Origin: an uncultured Christensenella sp.
Lineage (GTDB): Bacteria; Bacillota; Clostridia; Christensenellales; UBA3700
Direction: 5' to 3'
Length of the DNA stretch: 64,000 nt
Assembly: GCA_910584975.1 (NCBI GenBank)
Contig: CAJUEA010000002.1
Coordinates: 62,001 to 126,000 of the forward strand
Under the pieces are notes generated by a model. That model had not been told where the DNA came from and ran no database searches. It was given only the letters and a program-made list of their open reading frames with translations. The position numbers and the translations under genes were made by a program. This document shows positions 10,075-17,836 of this stretch, one piece after another (the stretch's first letter is position 1; each line of letters opens with the position of its first letter).

Positions 10075-11379
10075 ATGAACAGAATCAAAAATACTGAAGA
10101 TTGGTTTAAACTTGACAATGCTTCAAAAATTTATCCATCTACTGGAAACACTAGGTGGAATGCTGTTTATCGAGTTTGTGCTGTTATGAAAGAGCGTGTT
10201 GACAGAGAGGCTTTGCAACAGGCTTTGGATGTGGTTATTGAAAGATTTCCTACTTACAATGTTGTTTTAAGAAAAGGCTTTTTCTGGTACTTTTTGCAAG
10301 GTGCTACTATCAGACCTGTGGTAACACGCGAAAAAGATTATCCTTGCAAAAAATTTGATATTATGAATAGGGAACCTCTTTTTAGGGTAATGTATTCGGG
10401 TAATAGGATTATGGCAGAGTTTTCGCATTGTATCAGTGACGGAAATGCAAGTACAAACTTTTTGAACACTCTTATACTTAAGTATTTGCATATTTTAGGC
10501 AAAAAAGTGGACAGAGGCACGCTTTTGCATTACAATGACGCTCCAAAGGAAGAAGAGTTTGAGGATAGCTACAGCAGATATTATGACCCAAAAGGGGAAA
10601 AAACTCAGTTTGAAAACTATGGTGCTTATCATTTGCAAGGTGCAAAAGAGCTGAAAGGTGTGGTAAATGTTATTCACGGCGAGGTTGCAACAGACAAATT
10701 GCTTGCACTTAGTCATAGTGCAGGTGTGAGCCTTAATGAGTATATTTTGGGTGTGCTTGCCTATGTTTTGTATAACAAAAGGAAATACGATGCCGTAAAC
10801 AAAAATTCCAAAAGACCAATTTCTGTGCAATATTCTGTTGATTTGAGGCATTATTTTCCTTCATCAACACTAAGGATGTTTTCTGGCTTTGTAAACACAA
10901 TTTTGCGTGAGACTTCTCACAAAGATATGACTTTTGATGAAATTTTGCAAGCAATGGTAAAAGAAAGTCGCGAGAGATGTACAAAAGAGAATTTCCAAAA
11001 ATTTATAAACAGCAATTTCAGTTTTGAGAGAAACTGGCTGATAAGAATTGCTCCATTGTTCATCAAAAATCTTGCAATGAAAATTGCTTATTACAATCAA
11101 GCGGACAGGCTTAGCAGTTTGATTATTACAAATATGGGCAGAATGAATGTTCCTGCTGAATTTGCAGATTATATCGATAGGTATGAACTTATCATTGGAC
11201 CACAAAAATATAACAATTCCACAATGACAATTTGCAGTTTTAACAACAAAACAGTTTTTACTTTTGTAAAGACAATAAAAAGCTCTTATTTGGAAAGGGA
11301 ATTTTTCAAGTTTTTGCAGGATCACGGCGTTGATGTTTTTACCAGTGGTAACAATGGAGGACGAAAGTATGATAGATAA
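10075..11379 (+). CDS. Condensation-fold acyltransferase (alcohol acetyltransferase-like)
   Basis: This 434-residue protein has the layout of the chloramphenicol-acetyltransferase/condensation superfamily. An N-terminal half carries the catalytic HxxxDG motif as HCISDGN (about residues 123-129). A second half begins near VIHGEVATDKLLALSHSAGVS, typical of AATase/condensation-like proteins. Such enzymes transfer acyl groups from CoA or carrier proteins to hydroxyl or amino acceptors; the substrate here is unknown. No carrier protein or adenylation gene is nearby, so a nonribosomal peptide role is unlikely. It overlaps the downstream zinc-ribbon membrane protein by 11 bp, suggesting a membrane or envelope acylation role. 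That last point is inference. Confidence 0.75.
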   Translation: MNRIKNTEDWFKLDNASKIYPSTGNTRWNAVYRVCAVMKERVDREALQQALDVVIERFPTYNVVLRKGFFWYFLQGATIRPVVTREKDYPCKKFDIMNREPLFRVMYSGNRIMAEFSHCISDGNASTNFLNTLILKYLHILGKKVDRGTLLHYNDAPKEEEFEDSYSRYYDPKGEKTQFENYGAYHLQGAKELKGVVNVIHGEVATDKLLALSHSAGVSLNEYILGVLAYVLYNKRKYDAVNKNSKRPISVQYSVDLRHYFPSSTLRMFSGFVNTILRETSHKDMTFDEILQAMVKESRERCTKENFQKFINSNFSFERNWLIRIAPLFIKNLAMKIAYYNQADRLSSLIITNMGRMNVPAEFADYIDRYELIIGPQKYNNSTMTICSFNNKTVFTFVKTIKSSYLEREFFKFLQDHGVDVFTSGNNGGRKYDR

Positions 11380-12079
11380 ATGTCCAAAATGCAATGTTAA
11401 AGTGGATAAGAACCTTACAAATTGCCCTTTATGTGGTGCATATATTGAAAGAGAGGAAGAGGATATCGATAGTCCTATCCCTAAGATAAATTATGCTTAT
11501 CCAGTGGTGGATAAAAGTGTCGTTTGGCGCGAAATTGCTTTGCGTGTGGTCTTTTATATTTGTGTAATTTCCATCGGAATTTGTTTTTTGGTCAATTTTT
11601 TGGCGACTGAAAGAATCTTTTGGGCATATCATATTGTGTTCGGTTGGGTGGTTTTTTGGTTCACTTTAGGGCGTAGTTTGTTTTTCCATTTGGATATTAG
11701 AAAACAGATTTGTTGGTATAGCATTTTTGCATGTATAATTTGCTATTACATTCAGTGTATGATTTATCAAACAGTGCACATTACTGAGGCACAAAACTGG
11801 GCTTTGGTGTGGGCAATTCCAGCATTTTTGTTGGGTGGAATAGCCTTTTTGTTTGTGCTTATGTTGATTGGATATAAGGACTGGGTAAGATTTTCAATGC
11901 CACTTACTTCTATGTGTTTGGTGACAGCAGTTCCTGCAATAGCATCTGCTGCGCTGTATAGGCATGTGCATTTTATGATTTATATCTGTGTGGGTGTGGG
12001 TGTTATTAGCTTATTGCTAATGATGATAATTGGTAAGGACAAATATTTTTTGGAATTGAAAAAGAAATTTTTTATGTAA
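11369..12079 (+). CDS. Zinc-ribbon multi-pass membrane protein
   Basis: The ATG at 11369 is preferred because GGAGG lies eight bases upstream, giving 236 residues. The N-terminus is a rubredoxin-like zinc ribbon, CPKC-x9-CPLC (about residues 4-20). After a linker come about six to seven hydrophobic helices (about 50-225), with a short basic tail. I believe it resembles the DUF6320-type proteins that accompany alcohol-acetyltransferase-like genes, but this is from memory and unchecked. It is co-transcribed with, and overlaps, the upstream acyltransferase, so the pair probably work together at the membrane. Confidence 0.7.
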   Translation: MIDKCPKCNVKVDKNLTNCPLCGAYIEREEEDIDSPIPKINYAYPVVDKSVVWREIALRVVFYICVISIGICFLVNFLATERIFWAYHIVFGWVVFWFTLGRSLFFHLDIRKQICWYSIFACIICYYIQCMIYQTVHITEAQNWALVWAIPAFLLGGIAFLFVLMLIGYKDWVRFSMPLTSMCLVTAVPAIASAALYRHVHFMIYICVGVGVISLLLMMIIGKDKYFLELKKKFFM

Positions 12080-12150
12080 ATGGTGGATTTTTATTAATTT
12101 GCATAAAAAAATTTATTTAATAGCCGATTTAAAAGGATTTTGAGGAAAAT

Positions 12151-12393
12151 ATGAAAAAATTATTAACTGCAATTTTTGTGCTTTTGTGTGGCATAGTAAG
12201 TTGCTTTTTTACTGTTTTTGCAGACAGTGGACAACCTAAAATAAACATTATGTTTATTGTGCTTACAAGTGTACTTGCTCCTATTTTGGTTGGAGTGGTT
12301 GTTTATTATGCTTGGCTTGCAAAAAAGCAGAGAACAAAAAAGCTTGATGGGGATGAAAAAAGCACTATTGTGAGGGAGAATGATGATAAATAA
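12151..12393 (+). CDS. Small membrane protein of unknown function
   Basis: This 80-residue protein has a signal-like hydrophobic N-terminus ending in VFADSG (about 1-27), one transmembrane segment (about 33-55) and a charged cytoplasmic tail rich in K, R, D and E. GAGGA lies seven bases before the ATG. It follows the zinc-ribbon membrane protein after 71 bp and overlaps the start of maf by 14 bp, so it belongs to the same transcription unit. I do not recognise a family. Confidence 0.65.
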   Translation: MKKLLTAIFVLLCGIVSCFFTVFADSGQPKINIMFIVLTSVLAPILVGVVVYYAWLAKKQRTKKLDGDEKSTIVRENDDK

Positions 12394-12946
12394 AAGGTTG
12401 ATTTTGGCATCAAAATCCCCAAGAAGATATGATTTGTTAAGTCCGAATTTTGATGAAACATTGGTGGTTGTGACTGATGTTGAGGAAAAATATAATTCCC
12501 AAGAGCCGGATAAAATTGTACAAGAACTCGCAAGGCTAAAGCTTAGCGATTTGCCACAAAAGTATTTTGACGATATTGTGGTTGCAGGTGATACAATAGT
12601 TTGGTATGAAGGTAAACTTTTTGGAAAGCCCAAGGATAAAGCTGATGCATTTGCAATGTTGAAAGAACTTTCAGGCAAATGTCATCAAGTGTATAGTGGT
12701 TATGCTGTTGCGTACAAGGGCAAAGTGGTTGTTGGGTGCGATAAATGTGATATAATTTTTAAAAATCTGTCAGATTTAGTAATCTCAAAGTATATTGAAA
12801 GTGGCTCGCCAATGGATAAGGCAGGCAGTTACGGAGTGCAAGACGGAGTTGTTGTGGATAGCTTTAAAGGAGATATAAATACAATTATTGGTTTGCCGTT
12901 GGATAAAATTTTAAAGGTATGTAAGGAGCTTTTGGCTAATGGATAA
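12380..12946 (+). CDS. maf: Maf-family nucleoside triphosphate pyrophosphatase
   Basis: This 188-residue protein has the Maf/YhdE signature LASKSPRRYDLL (about residues 8-19), DTIVWYEGKLFGKP (about 71-84) and the C-terminal DKAGSYGVQD (about 140-149). Family members hydrolyse dTTP, UTP and modified nucleotides to monophosphates and have been linked to septum formation. GAGGGA precedes two possible ATGs (12380 and 12383). It overlaps the MreB-like gene by eight bases. Maf next to MreB is the usual arrangement in Firmicutes, though radC, mreC and mreD are absent here. Confidence 0.92.
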   Translation: MMINKRLILASKSPRRYDLLSPNFDETLVVVTDVEEKYNSQEPDKIVQELARLKLSDLPQKYFDDIVVAGDTIVWYEGKLFGKPKDKADAFAMLKELSGKCHQVYSGYAVAYKGKVVVGCDKCDIIFKNLSDLVISKYIESGSPMDKAGSYGVQDGVVVDSFKGDINTIIGLPLDKILKVCKELLANG

Positions 12947-13922
12947 AATTTGTTTAAGTGTTGATATTGGTAGTAAAAACATTGTGATTGCAAACAAGGA
13001 GTCACAAGTTATTCTTAATGAGCCAAGTGTTGTTGCAACAGCAAATGTCAACAGCAAGTATTCGTATGTTGCTTGTGGTGCAGAGGCTACAAAAAGCATG
13101 CAAAATATTGAGCCGATTAAAAACGGCAGCATTTGCAATGTTGAGGCGTTTGTTTTTATGATGAAATCTTTTATCAATCGCTTGGCACCAAGAAAATTTT
13201 TGAAAAATTATACAAGTGTGAATGTAAGTGTTTCTTGTGGGCTGACAAACATTGAAAAAAGAGTTATTGAAGACGCATTTTATAAAGCAGGTGTAACTGA
13301 GGTTGTAATCATTGAATCTCCACTTAGCGTAAAAGCAATAAACAGCGATAAAGCTATGTTTTTGATTAATATTGGTGCAGATAACACAGAAATTGCGCTT
13401 GTTAGCGATGACGGAATTATCAATGGTTGCTCTATCGATGTTGGTGGCAGTGATATTGACGAGGCAATTTTTGACTATGTAGGGGACAAGTATCGCCTTG
13501 TTGTCAATCAACTTTATTGTGAGGACATTAAACTTGGGCTTGCAAGTTTGGAGCCAAACAACCTGTCTACAATTGTTGTAAAAGGAGATAAAGTTACAAG
13601 CAGCACCCCTAATGAAGTCAAACTTACTGCAACAGAACTAAAACCATTGGTGCAAGGTGTAATCAACAAAATTATTGAGGTTGCAGCATCAATTATGATG
13701 ATGATTCCAAAATCTTATCAATATATCGTTGAGCAAAATGGCATTTATCTTGCCGGTGGAACAAGCAAACTGCCTGGAATAGCAGAGTATTTCAAGGATA
13801 ATTTGTTTGTGGATGTAAAAATTATTGACGAGCCTGATTTGGTTGTTGCACAAGGTGGCAGTAAATTTTTCTATGACAACGGCAAACTTGCAAGAATGTT
13901 GAATATAGACAATTTGAATTAA
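12939..13922 (+). CDS. Divergent MreB/Mbl-like actin-family protein
   Basis: This 327-residue protein follows the MreB plan: SVDIGSKNIVIA (phosphate-1, about 7-18), ILNEPSVVAT, EPIKNGSICNVEA, NVSVSCGLTNIEKRVIEDA, and AGGTSKLPG (adenosine motif near residue 272). Position after maf also fits. However, phosphate-2, normally DIGGGTTEIA, reads NIGADNTEIA (about 145-154). The catalytic-type Asp is replaced by Asn and the glycine run is lost, so ATP hydrolysis may be impaired. The usual membrane-binding hydrophobic N-terminus is weak, and no mreC/mreD follow. It is probably a paralogue of the main MreB rather than the sole shape determinant; that is inference. Confidence 0.82.
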   Translation: MDKICLSVDIGSKNIVIANKESQVILNEPSVVATANVNSKYSYVACGAEATKSMQNIEPIKNGSICNVEAFVFMMKSFINRLAPRKFLKNYTSVNVSVSCGLTNIEKRVIEDAFYKAGVTEVVIIESPLSVKAINSDKAMFLINIGADNTEIALVSDDGIINGCSIDVGGSDIDEAIFDYVGDKYRLVVNQLYCEDIKLGLASLEPNNLSTIVVKGDKVTSSTPNEVKLTATELKPLVQGVINKIIEVAASIMMMIPKSYQYIVEQNGIYLAGGTSKLPGIAEYFKDNLFVDVKIIDEPDLVVAQGGSKFFYDNGKLARMLNIDNLN

Positions 13923-14061
13923 TTTTTAATAAAATTTTGCCATTAATTAGCATTAATCTGCAATATTTGTTGCAAAAAAATGAAATCTAATTAAAAAAGT
14001 ATTGCATTATAATATTTAAATCGTAATTAAATATGAAAAAATTGCTTTTTAAGCAATTTAT

Positions 14062-14148
14062 GCGGGAGTGGCGGAACAGGCAGACGCGCAGGTTTCAGGT
14101 ACCTGTGATGACAACATTGTGTGGGTTCAAATCCCATCTCCCGCACCA
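14062..14148 (+). tRNA. tRNA-Leu (anticodon CAG), CCA encoded
   Basis: The 87-base cloverleaf has acceptor stem GCGGGAG/CTCCCGC, discriminator A and an encoded CCA (14146-14148). The anticodon stem CAGGT/ACCTG encloses loop TTCAGGT with CAG at 14096-14098. A long variable arm and the GGTTCAAATCC T-arm complete the Leu type. TATAAT at 14008-14013 is a possible -10, without a good -35. A small hairpin with stem AAATTGCTT/AAGCAATTT sits directly upstream. Confidence 0.96.
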
Positions 14149-14173
14149 TAGTTAGCTGATATTACACAGGGAA

Positions 14174-14458
14174 TTGCATATCAATTATACGAATAACTCA
14201 AAAAGTGAGGCTATAAATGAGGCTATAAACGCGAATGAGGCTATAAATGAGGCTATAAAAAATAATCAGCTTAATAATGCTTTAACTAAATTGCTAAATA
14301 CAATAAAGGATAATCCGGGGATAAAAATTGCAACACTGCAAGACAATTTGAAACTTTCAAGGGCAACTATACAAAGACAAGTAAAGCAATTGATTGAAAT
14401 GGGGTTGGTTGTTTACAATGGCAGCAATAAAACAGGTGGTTATTTTGTTGTTAAATAA
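14174..14458 (+). pseudogene. Winged-helix C-terminal remnant of an AlbA_2/RecG-like regulatory protein
   Basis: The 94-codon frame uses a TTG start with only a weak GGGA just upstream and begins 25 bases after the tRNA. It reads as four EAIN/EAIK units (about residues 12-28), then a small winged-helix domain (about 35-94) with the phrases NPGIKIATLQDNLKLSRATIQ and KTGGYFVVK. This arrangement is what I know from the C-terminus of AlbA_2 (divergent AAA-4) DNA-binding proteins, which carry EAINEAI repeats before an HTH and are 400-500 residues long. The body of such a protein is missing, so this is probably a decayed or truncated copy, possibly still expressed as a small DNA-binding protein. 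Confidence 0.6.
14207..14260 (+). repeat. Four copies of a 12-bp repeat
   Basis: GAGGCTATAAA plus one variable base occurs at 14207-14218, 14219-14230, 14237-14248 and 14249-14260, with a 6-bp spacer (GCGAAT) after the second copy. The repeats are in frame and encode EAIN/EAIK. Slippage can change the copy number without shifting the frame. Confidence 0.9.
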
Positions 14459-14535
14459 ACATTAGCTATGTTTTATAAATTAAATAATTATGCACTTAAT
14501 AAATAGTCATTTAATTTGTTTTTATTAGGTACACA

Positions 14536-14578
14536 AAAAAGTCTAAATCTAACAATAAGTTTGATTTGGACTTTTTGT
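14536..14578. terminator. Terminator
   Basis: A 14-bp stem AAAAAGTCTAAATC/GATTTGGACTTTTT (one G-U pair) with a 13-base loop is followed by GTTTTTTGG. It closes the tRNA-Leu/remnant unit. Confidence 0.8.
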
Positions 14579-14745
14579 TTTTTGGCAGTAGCAAAGGAGA
14601 TTGCAGTGCATATATAGACAAATATTTAATGTTGGTGTGATAGTATAAGTCTTGTTTTTATAAAAAGTAAAATTGCTATTAAACATAATCAAATAAAAGT
14701 TTTGTGTGGTATTTTTAGGCTTTGTGATTTTTTTATAATTTTTGG

Positions 14746-14780
14746 TTGACAAAAGTGATTTTTAATGTTACTATTAGTAA
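14746..14780 (+). promoter_or_regulatory. padR promoter with overlapping palindromic operator
   Basis: TTGACA (14746-14751), 17-bp spacer, TACTAT (14769-14774). The perfect palindrome TTACTA-T-TAGTAA (14768-14780) covers the -10. This is where an autorepressing PadR protein would be expected to bind (inference). Confidence 0.75.
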
Positions 14781-14794
14781 TATAGGAGGGGAAA

Positions 14795-15334
14795 ATGGAA
14801 AAGATAATTTTGGGATTATTGTTGCTGCAAGCAAGAACAATTTATGAATTGAGAAAACGCATAAATGAAGGTTTAAATTTGATGTATAGTTGCAGTATGG
14901 GTAGTATTCAAGCAGCTATCAAAAAACTTTTGAAAGGTGGCTGTATTGTTTTTGATGAAAGGATTGAGAATGGCAAAGTTAAAAAATTGTATAGCATAAC
15001 GCTTGAAGGGAAAAGACAATTTGATTTGTGGGTAAAAAGTTCTATTGACATTGGCACGGCAAAAAATCCTGAATTATCCAAAATCTACTTTATGGGGTTT
15101 GCTGATAAAGAAACTCGAATAAAACTAATCGAAAAGCATATTGACGATTTAAAAATTGTGTATTCTGATTTGGAAAAAATTTGCAGTGAAGGAGATGTGT
15201 TATCAAAAGATATGCAAGAAAACGAAATATTTTATTTTCAACTGCAAACTGCAATATACGGCCGAGACTTAATGCAATTCAATATTGAATGGTATAAAAA
15301 ATTATTAAAAAACATCAAGGAGCAAATAAAATGA
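14795..15334 (+). CDS. PadR-family transcriptional regulator
   Basis: This 179-residue protein has an N-terminal winged helix (about residues 1-85) with the PadR-typical opening ILGLLLLQARTIYELRKRI and the wing KKLYSITLEGKRQF. A C-terminal helical dimerisation region (about 90-175) follows, as in the two-domain AphA/PadR subfamily. PadR proteins are mostly repressors of detoxification or efflux genes. GGAGGGG lies six bases before the ATG, and a palindrome overlaps its own -10. It overlaps the following hydrolase by four bases (ATGA), so the hydrolase is the likely co-regulated partner. Confidence 0.9.
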   Translation: MEKIILGLLLLQARTIYELRKRINEGLNLMYSCSMGSIQAAIKKLLKGGCIVFDERIENGKVKKLYSITLEGKRQFDLWVKSSIDIGTAKNPELSKIYFMGFADKETRIKLIEKHIDDLKIVYSDLEKICSEGDVLSKDMQENEIFYFQLQTAIYGRDLMQFNIEWYKKLLKNIKEQIK

Positions 15335-16122
15335 AAAGTTTAATTTTAGAAAATTCACCTATTACATATTATATTGACGATACAGCAAACAATGATTGGA
15401 TTGTTTTTATTCATGCAGCTTTTGTTGACCACAGAATGTTTGAAAAGCAATTTGCTTATTTTTCAGGCAAGTATAATTTGCTTGCAGTGGATCTTTTAGG
15501 ACATGGTAATTCAATCAATGCAAAAAAAGGCGATAACATCTCCAAAATGTCCAATTGGATAAATCAAATTTTTGAAAAACACAATATTGCAATAGCTCAC
15601 TTTGTGGGAGTTTCCTTGGGTTCAGTTTTTGCACAAGATTTTGCAAATAAATATGAAAACAAAGTGTTGTCACTTGCTTGTTTTGGTGGCTATGATATCA
15701 ATAATTTTGATGTTAAAAAGCAATCAGCTAACTCCAAAGAACAAATTAAAATGATGTTTAAGGCAATGTTTTCTATTAAAGGGTTTGCAGAAGATAACAA
15801 AAAAATCTCTGCTTATACAAGCGAGGCTCAAGAGGAATTTTATAATTTGAATTTGCAATTTAAGAAAAAGTCATTTAAGTATTTGGCAGGATTGCAAAAG
15901 CTTGTCAATAAGTATCCATCAAAACAAAGACGATATAAATTGCTAGTTGGTTGTGGCGAGCACGATATCCCAATGGAAATTGAAATTGTAAATGAGTGGG
16001 CAGCAAATGAAAATTGCGACAAAGTTATATTGCAAGGCGCAGGACATTGCGCAAATATGGATACTCCAAATGAATTTAATATTTGCTTGGAAGAATTTTT
16101 GCAAAAATGTAATAAAAAATAA
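15331..16122 (+). CDS. Alpha/beta-hydrolase
   Basis: This 263-residue alpha/beta-hydrolase-fold protein has a nucleophile elbow GVSLGS (Ser about residue 93), an oxyanion region near HAAFVDHRMF (about 29-38), the strand-helix LLAVDLLGHGNS (about 50-61), an acid near GCGEHDIPME (about 209-218) and the catalytic His in GAGHCANMD (about 236-244). The substrate is not predictable; lipase, esterase or lactonase are all possible. It is translationally coupled to the PadR regulator. It runs convergently towards the WYL regulator, with a 100-bp palindromic element between. Confidence 0.85.
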   Translation: MKSLILENSPITYYIDDTANNDWIVFIHAAFVDHRMFEKQFAYFSGKYNLLAVDLLGHGNSINAKKGDNISKMSNWINQIFEKHNIAIAHFVGVSLGSVFAQDFANKYENKVLSLACFGGYDINNFDVKKQSANSKEQIKMMFKAMFSIKGFAEDNKKISAYTSEAQEEFYNLNLQFKKKSFKYLAGLQKLVNKYPSKQRRYKLLVGCGEHDIPMEIEIVNEWAANENCDKVILQGAGHCANMDTPNEFNICLEEFLQKCNKK

Positions 16123-16143
16123 TAAGTGATTTAGTATTTTTTT

Positions 16144-16243
16144 AAAGATATCAATACGCAAAGTTTGAGATTTTTCCTTTTATTACAAAGTGTAGTAATC
16201 TGATAAGGGGAAGAAAGACTTTAATTTGCTTATTGATATCTTT
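16144..16243. repeat. 100-bp palindromic element with 19-bp inverted termini
   Basis: The left arm AAAGATATCAATACGCAAA (16144-16162) and the right arm at 16225-16243 are inverted copies with one mismatch. The interior can also pair in part. Its left core, CGCAAAGTTTGAGATTT-(T)-CCTT, recurs near 19102-19126. It lies between convergent genes and could act as a terminator for both, or be a small non-autonomous repeat. Confidence 0.75.
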
Positions 16244-16301
16244 TGTTTTGTATTAGATTAATATTTTACTTTAGCTGTTAAAATATGTTTGCAAAAGCTA
16301 A

Positions 16302-17234
16302 TTAATTTTTGTATAAAGACAAAATATCTTGTAATCTTCGTTTTATTTCTGTGCGTATATGTGGTGGCTCCAAACACTCACATTTGTTGCCAAAACTTAA
16401 AAGTATGTCATAATGATATTCGTTTTCAATAAAAGGGAATTGAACAATAAAGTAATCATCGCTGTCTGAAGAAATATCTTCTGGAGAGCAGTAGTCATAC
16501 ACTCTGTCCATAACTGATTGATGCACACGAATTTTTATTTTAATCTGCAATTCTTTCAACACATCGCTAAATTCTAGCTGAGGTTTTTGGTAATCGCGTG
16601 GCATAAATGTTTGTGTGCTTATTTTCATGTTTGATATTCGACATAGCCTAAACAAACGAAAGTCATTTCTTAAATAGCAATATCCTTGAAAATACCAATG
16701 ATTGCTTTTAAGTATCAGTTGATATGGTTCAGCTGTGCGTGAAGTCTTGTTTCCGTGGCAATCAGCGTATTCAAAGCTAAGCAGTTTGTTTTCTTGTAAG
16801 GCTACTTTTATTATTGCTAAAAATTCTTCAGTGTGTCGGTTCCCCATCCACGGGCTTAAATCAATATAGAGCTGATTTGCTTTTAAAGTTATATCTTGTG
16901 CCTTTTCGGCAGGAATAAAACTTTTAACTTTTGCAAGGGCATTTATTAGCTCATCGCCACGAACGATATCTGTCAGATTGTTAAGCCCCATTAAAATAGC
17001 CGAAAGGTCAGTTGCGGTGAAAACATTTTTTTCAATTTTATAGTTAGGCATAATTTTAAATCCACCACCTACTCCGGGAATTGAACAAATTGGGATTCTT
17101 GCCATATTGATTGCATCTATATCACGATATATTGTGCGAGGTGATACCTCAAACATTTCTGCTAATTCTTGTGCACCTATTCGTTTTTTATCAAGCAATA
17201 TCATTATAATGCTGACAAGTCGGTCAATTTTCAT
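16302..17234 (-). CDS. YafY-type HTH/WYL transcriptional regulator
   Basis: The start at 17234 (MKIDRLVSII, 310 residues) is chosen because GAGGTG lies eight bases upstream; an in-frame start five codons earlier lacks a site. The N-terminal HTH_11 domain covers about residues 1-60 (AQELAEMFEVSPRTIYRDID). The central WYL domain (about 130-215) reads AEPYQLILKSNHWYFQGYCY, with the WYL position as WYF. A C-terminal WCX extension reaches residue 310. WYL proteins sense small ligands, often nucleotides. It is transcribed away from the isochorismatase-type gene, which it may regulate. Confidence 0.9.
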   Translation of the reverse strand: MKIDRLVSIIMILLDKKRIGAQELAEMFEVSPRTIYRDIDAINMARIPICSIPGVGGGFKIMPNYKIEKNVFTATDLSAILMGLNNLTDIVRGDELINALAKVKSFIPAEKAQDITLKANQLYIDLSPWMGNRHTEEFLAIIKVALQENKLLSFEYADCHGNKTSRTAEPYQLILKSNHWYFQGYCYLRNDFRLFRLCRISNMKISTQTFMPRDYQKPQLEFSDVLKELQIKIKIRVHQSVMDRVYDYCSPEDISSDSDDYFIVQFPFIENEYHYDILLSFGNKCECLEPPHIRTEIKRRLQDILSLYKN

Positions 17235-17341
17235 TTGCAAACACCTCAAATAAATTGTTTAATTTATTATATAATTATTGCCATAATGATGTCAACAATT
17301 GTGTGCTATAATAAGAAAAAACAAATATAGGAGAAAGAATT

Positions 17342-17836
17342 ATGCAAAAGAAGGCTTTGGTTGTAATTGATATTCAAAATGATATAACAAAAAATTATAA
17401 AGAAATTATTGACAATGTCAATAGTGCTATTAATTGGGCTGTTGAAAATGATATTTGTGTTATTTACATAAAACACGAAAATTTGTCTGCTGGAACAAGG
17501 ACTTTCAAACACAGTACGAGAGGAGCAGAGTTGGTGAGCGAACTTAAAATTGTGTCTGACAATATTTTTACAAAATATAAGAGCAATATGTTGACCAGTG
17601 CAGAGTTTGTAGATTTTATTAAAAAAAATGAGATAACAGATTTTTACATAACAGGAGCAGACGCAGCAATATGCGTAAAATCTTCTTGCCTTAATTTGCG
17701 CAAAGCAAACTATAATGTTTTTGTTTTATCCGATTGCGTTACAAGCTATGACAAAAAGCAAATTCCAGAAATGTTGAAATACTATCAAAGCAAAGGTTGT
17801 ATTCTTATTGATTCAAAGGAGTTGCTTAAAAAGTGA
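17342..17836 (+). CDS. Isochorismatase-family cysteine hydrolase
   Basis: This 164-residue protein shows the triad of the cysteine-hydrolase family: Asp in VVIDIQND (about residue 10), Lys in FTKYKSN (about 77) and Cys in GADAAICVKSS (about 117, followed by the family helix). Members include nicotinamidase, isochorismatase and other amidases. There is no clear metal-binding His set as in nicotinamidase, so the substrate is left open. AGGAGA lies nine bases before the ATG, and an extended -10 (TGCTATAAT, near 17304) precedes it. It is divergent from the WYL regulator. Confidence 0.87.
   Translation: MQKKALVVIDIQNDITKNYKEIIDNVNSAINWAVENDICVIYIKHENLSAGTRTFKHSTRGAELVSELKIVSDNIFTKYKSNMLTSAEFVDFIKKNEITDFYITGADAAICVKSSCLNLRKANYNVFVLSDCVTSYDKKQIPEMLKYYQSKGCILIDSKELLKK

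Larger units (their letters stand above)
14459..14794. other. Intergenic region between tRNA-linked remnant and padR
   Basis: This 336-bp gap contains one good terminator (14536-14576) and the padR promoter with its palindrome (14746-14780). The roughly 170 bases between them are AT-rich and show nothing recognisable. Confidence 0.7.

Noticed and set aside
10075..12079. Nonribosomal peptide synthesis locus
   Set aside because: There is a condensation-type fold but no adenylation, carrier or thioesterase genes nearby.
14207..14260. CRISPR-like array
   Set aside because: The units are 12 bp, mostly without spacers, and in frame. This is a coding tandem repeat.
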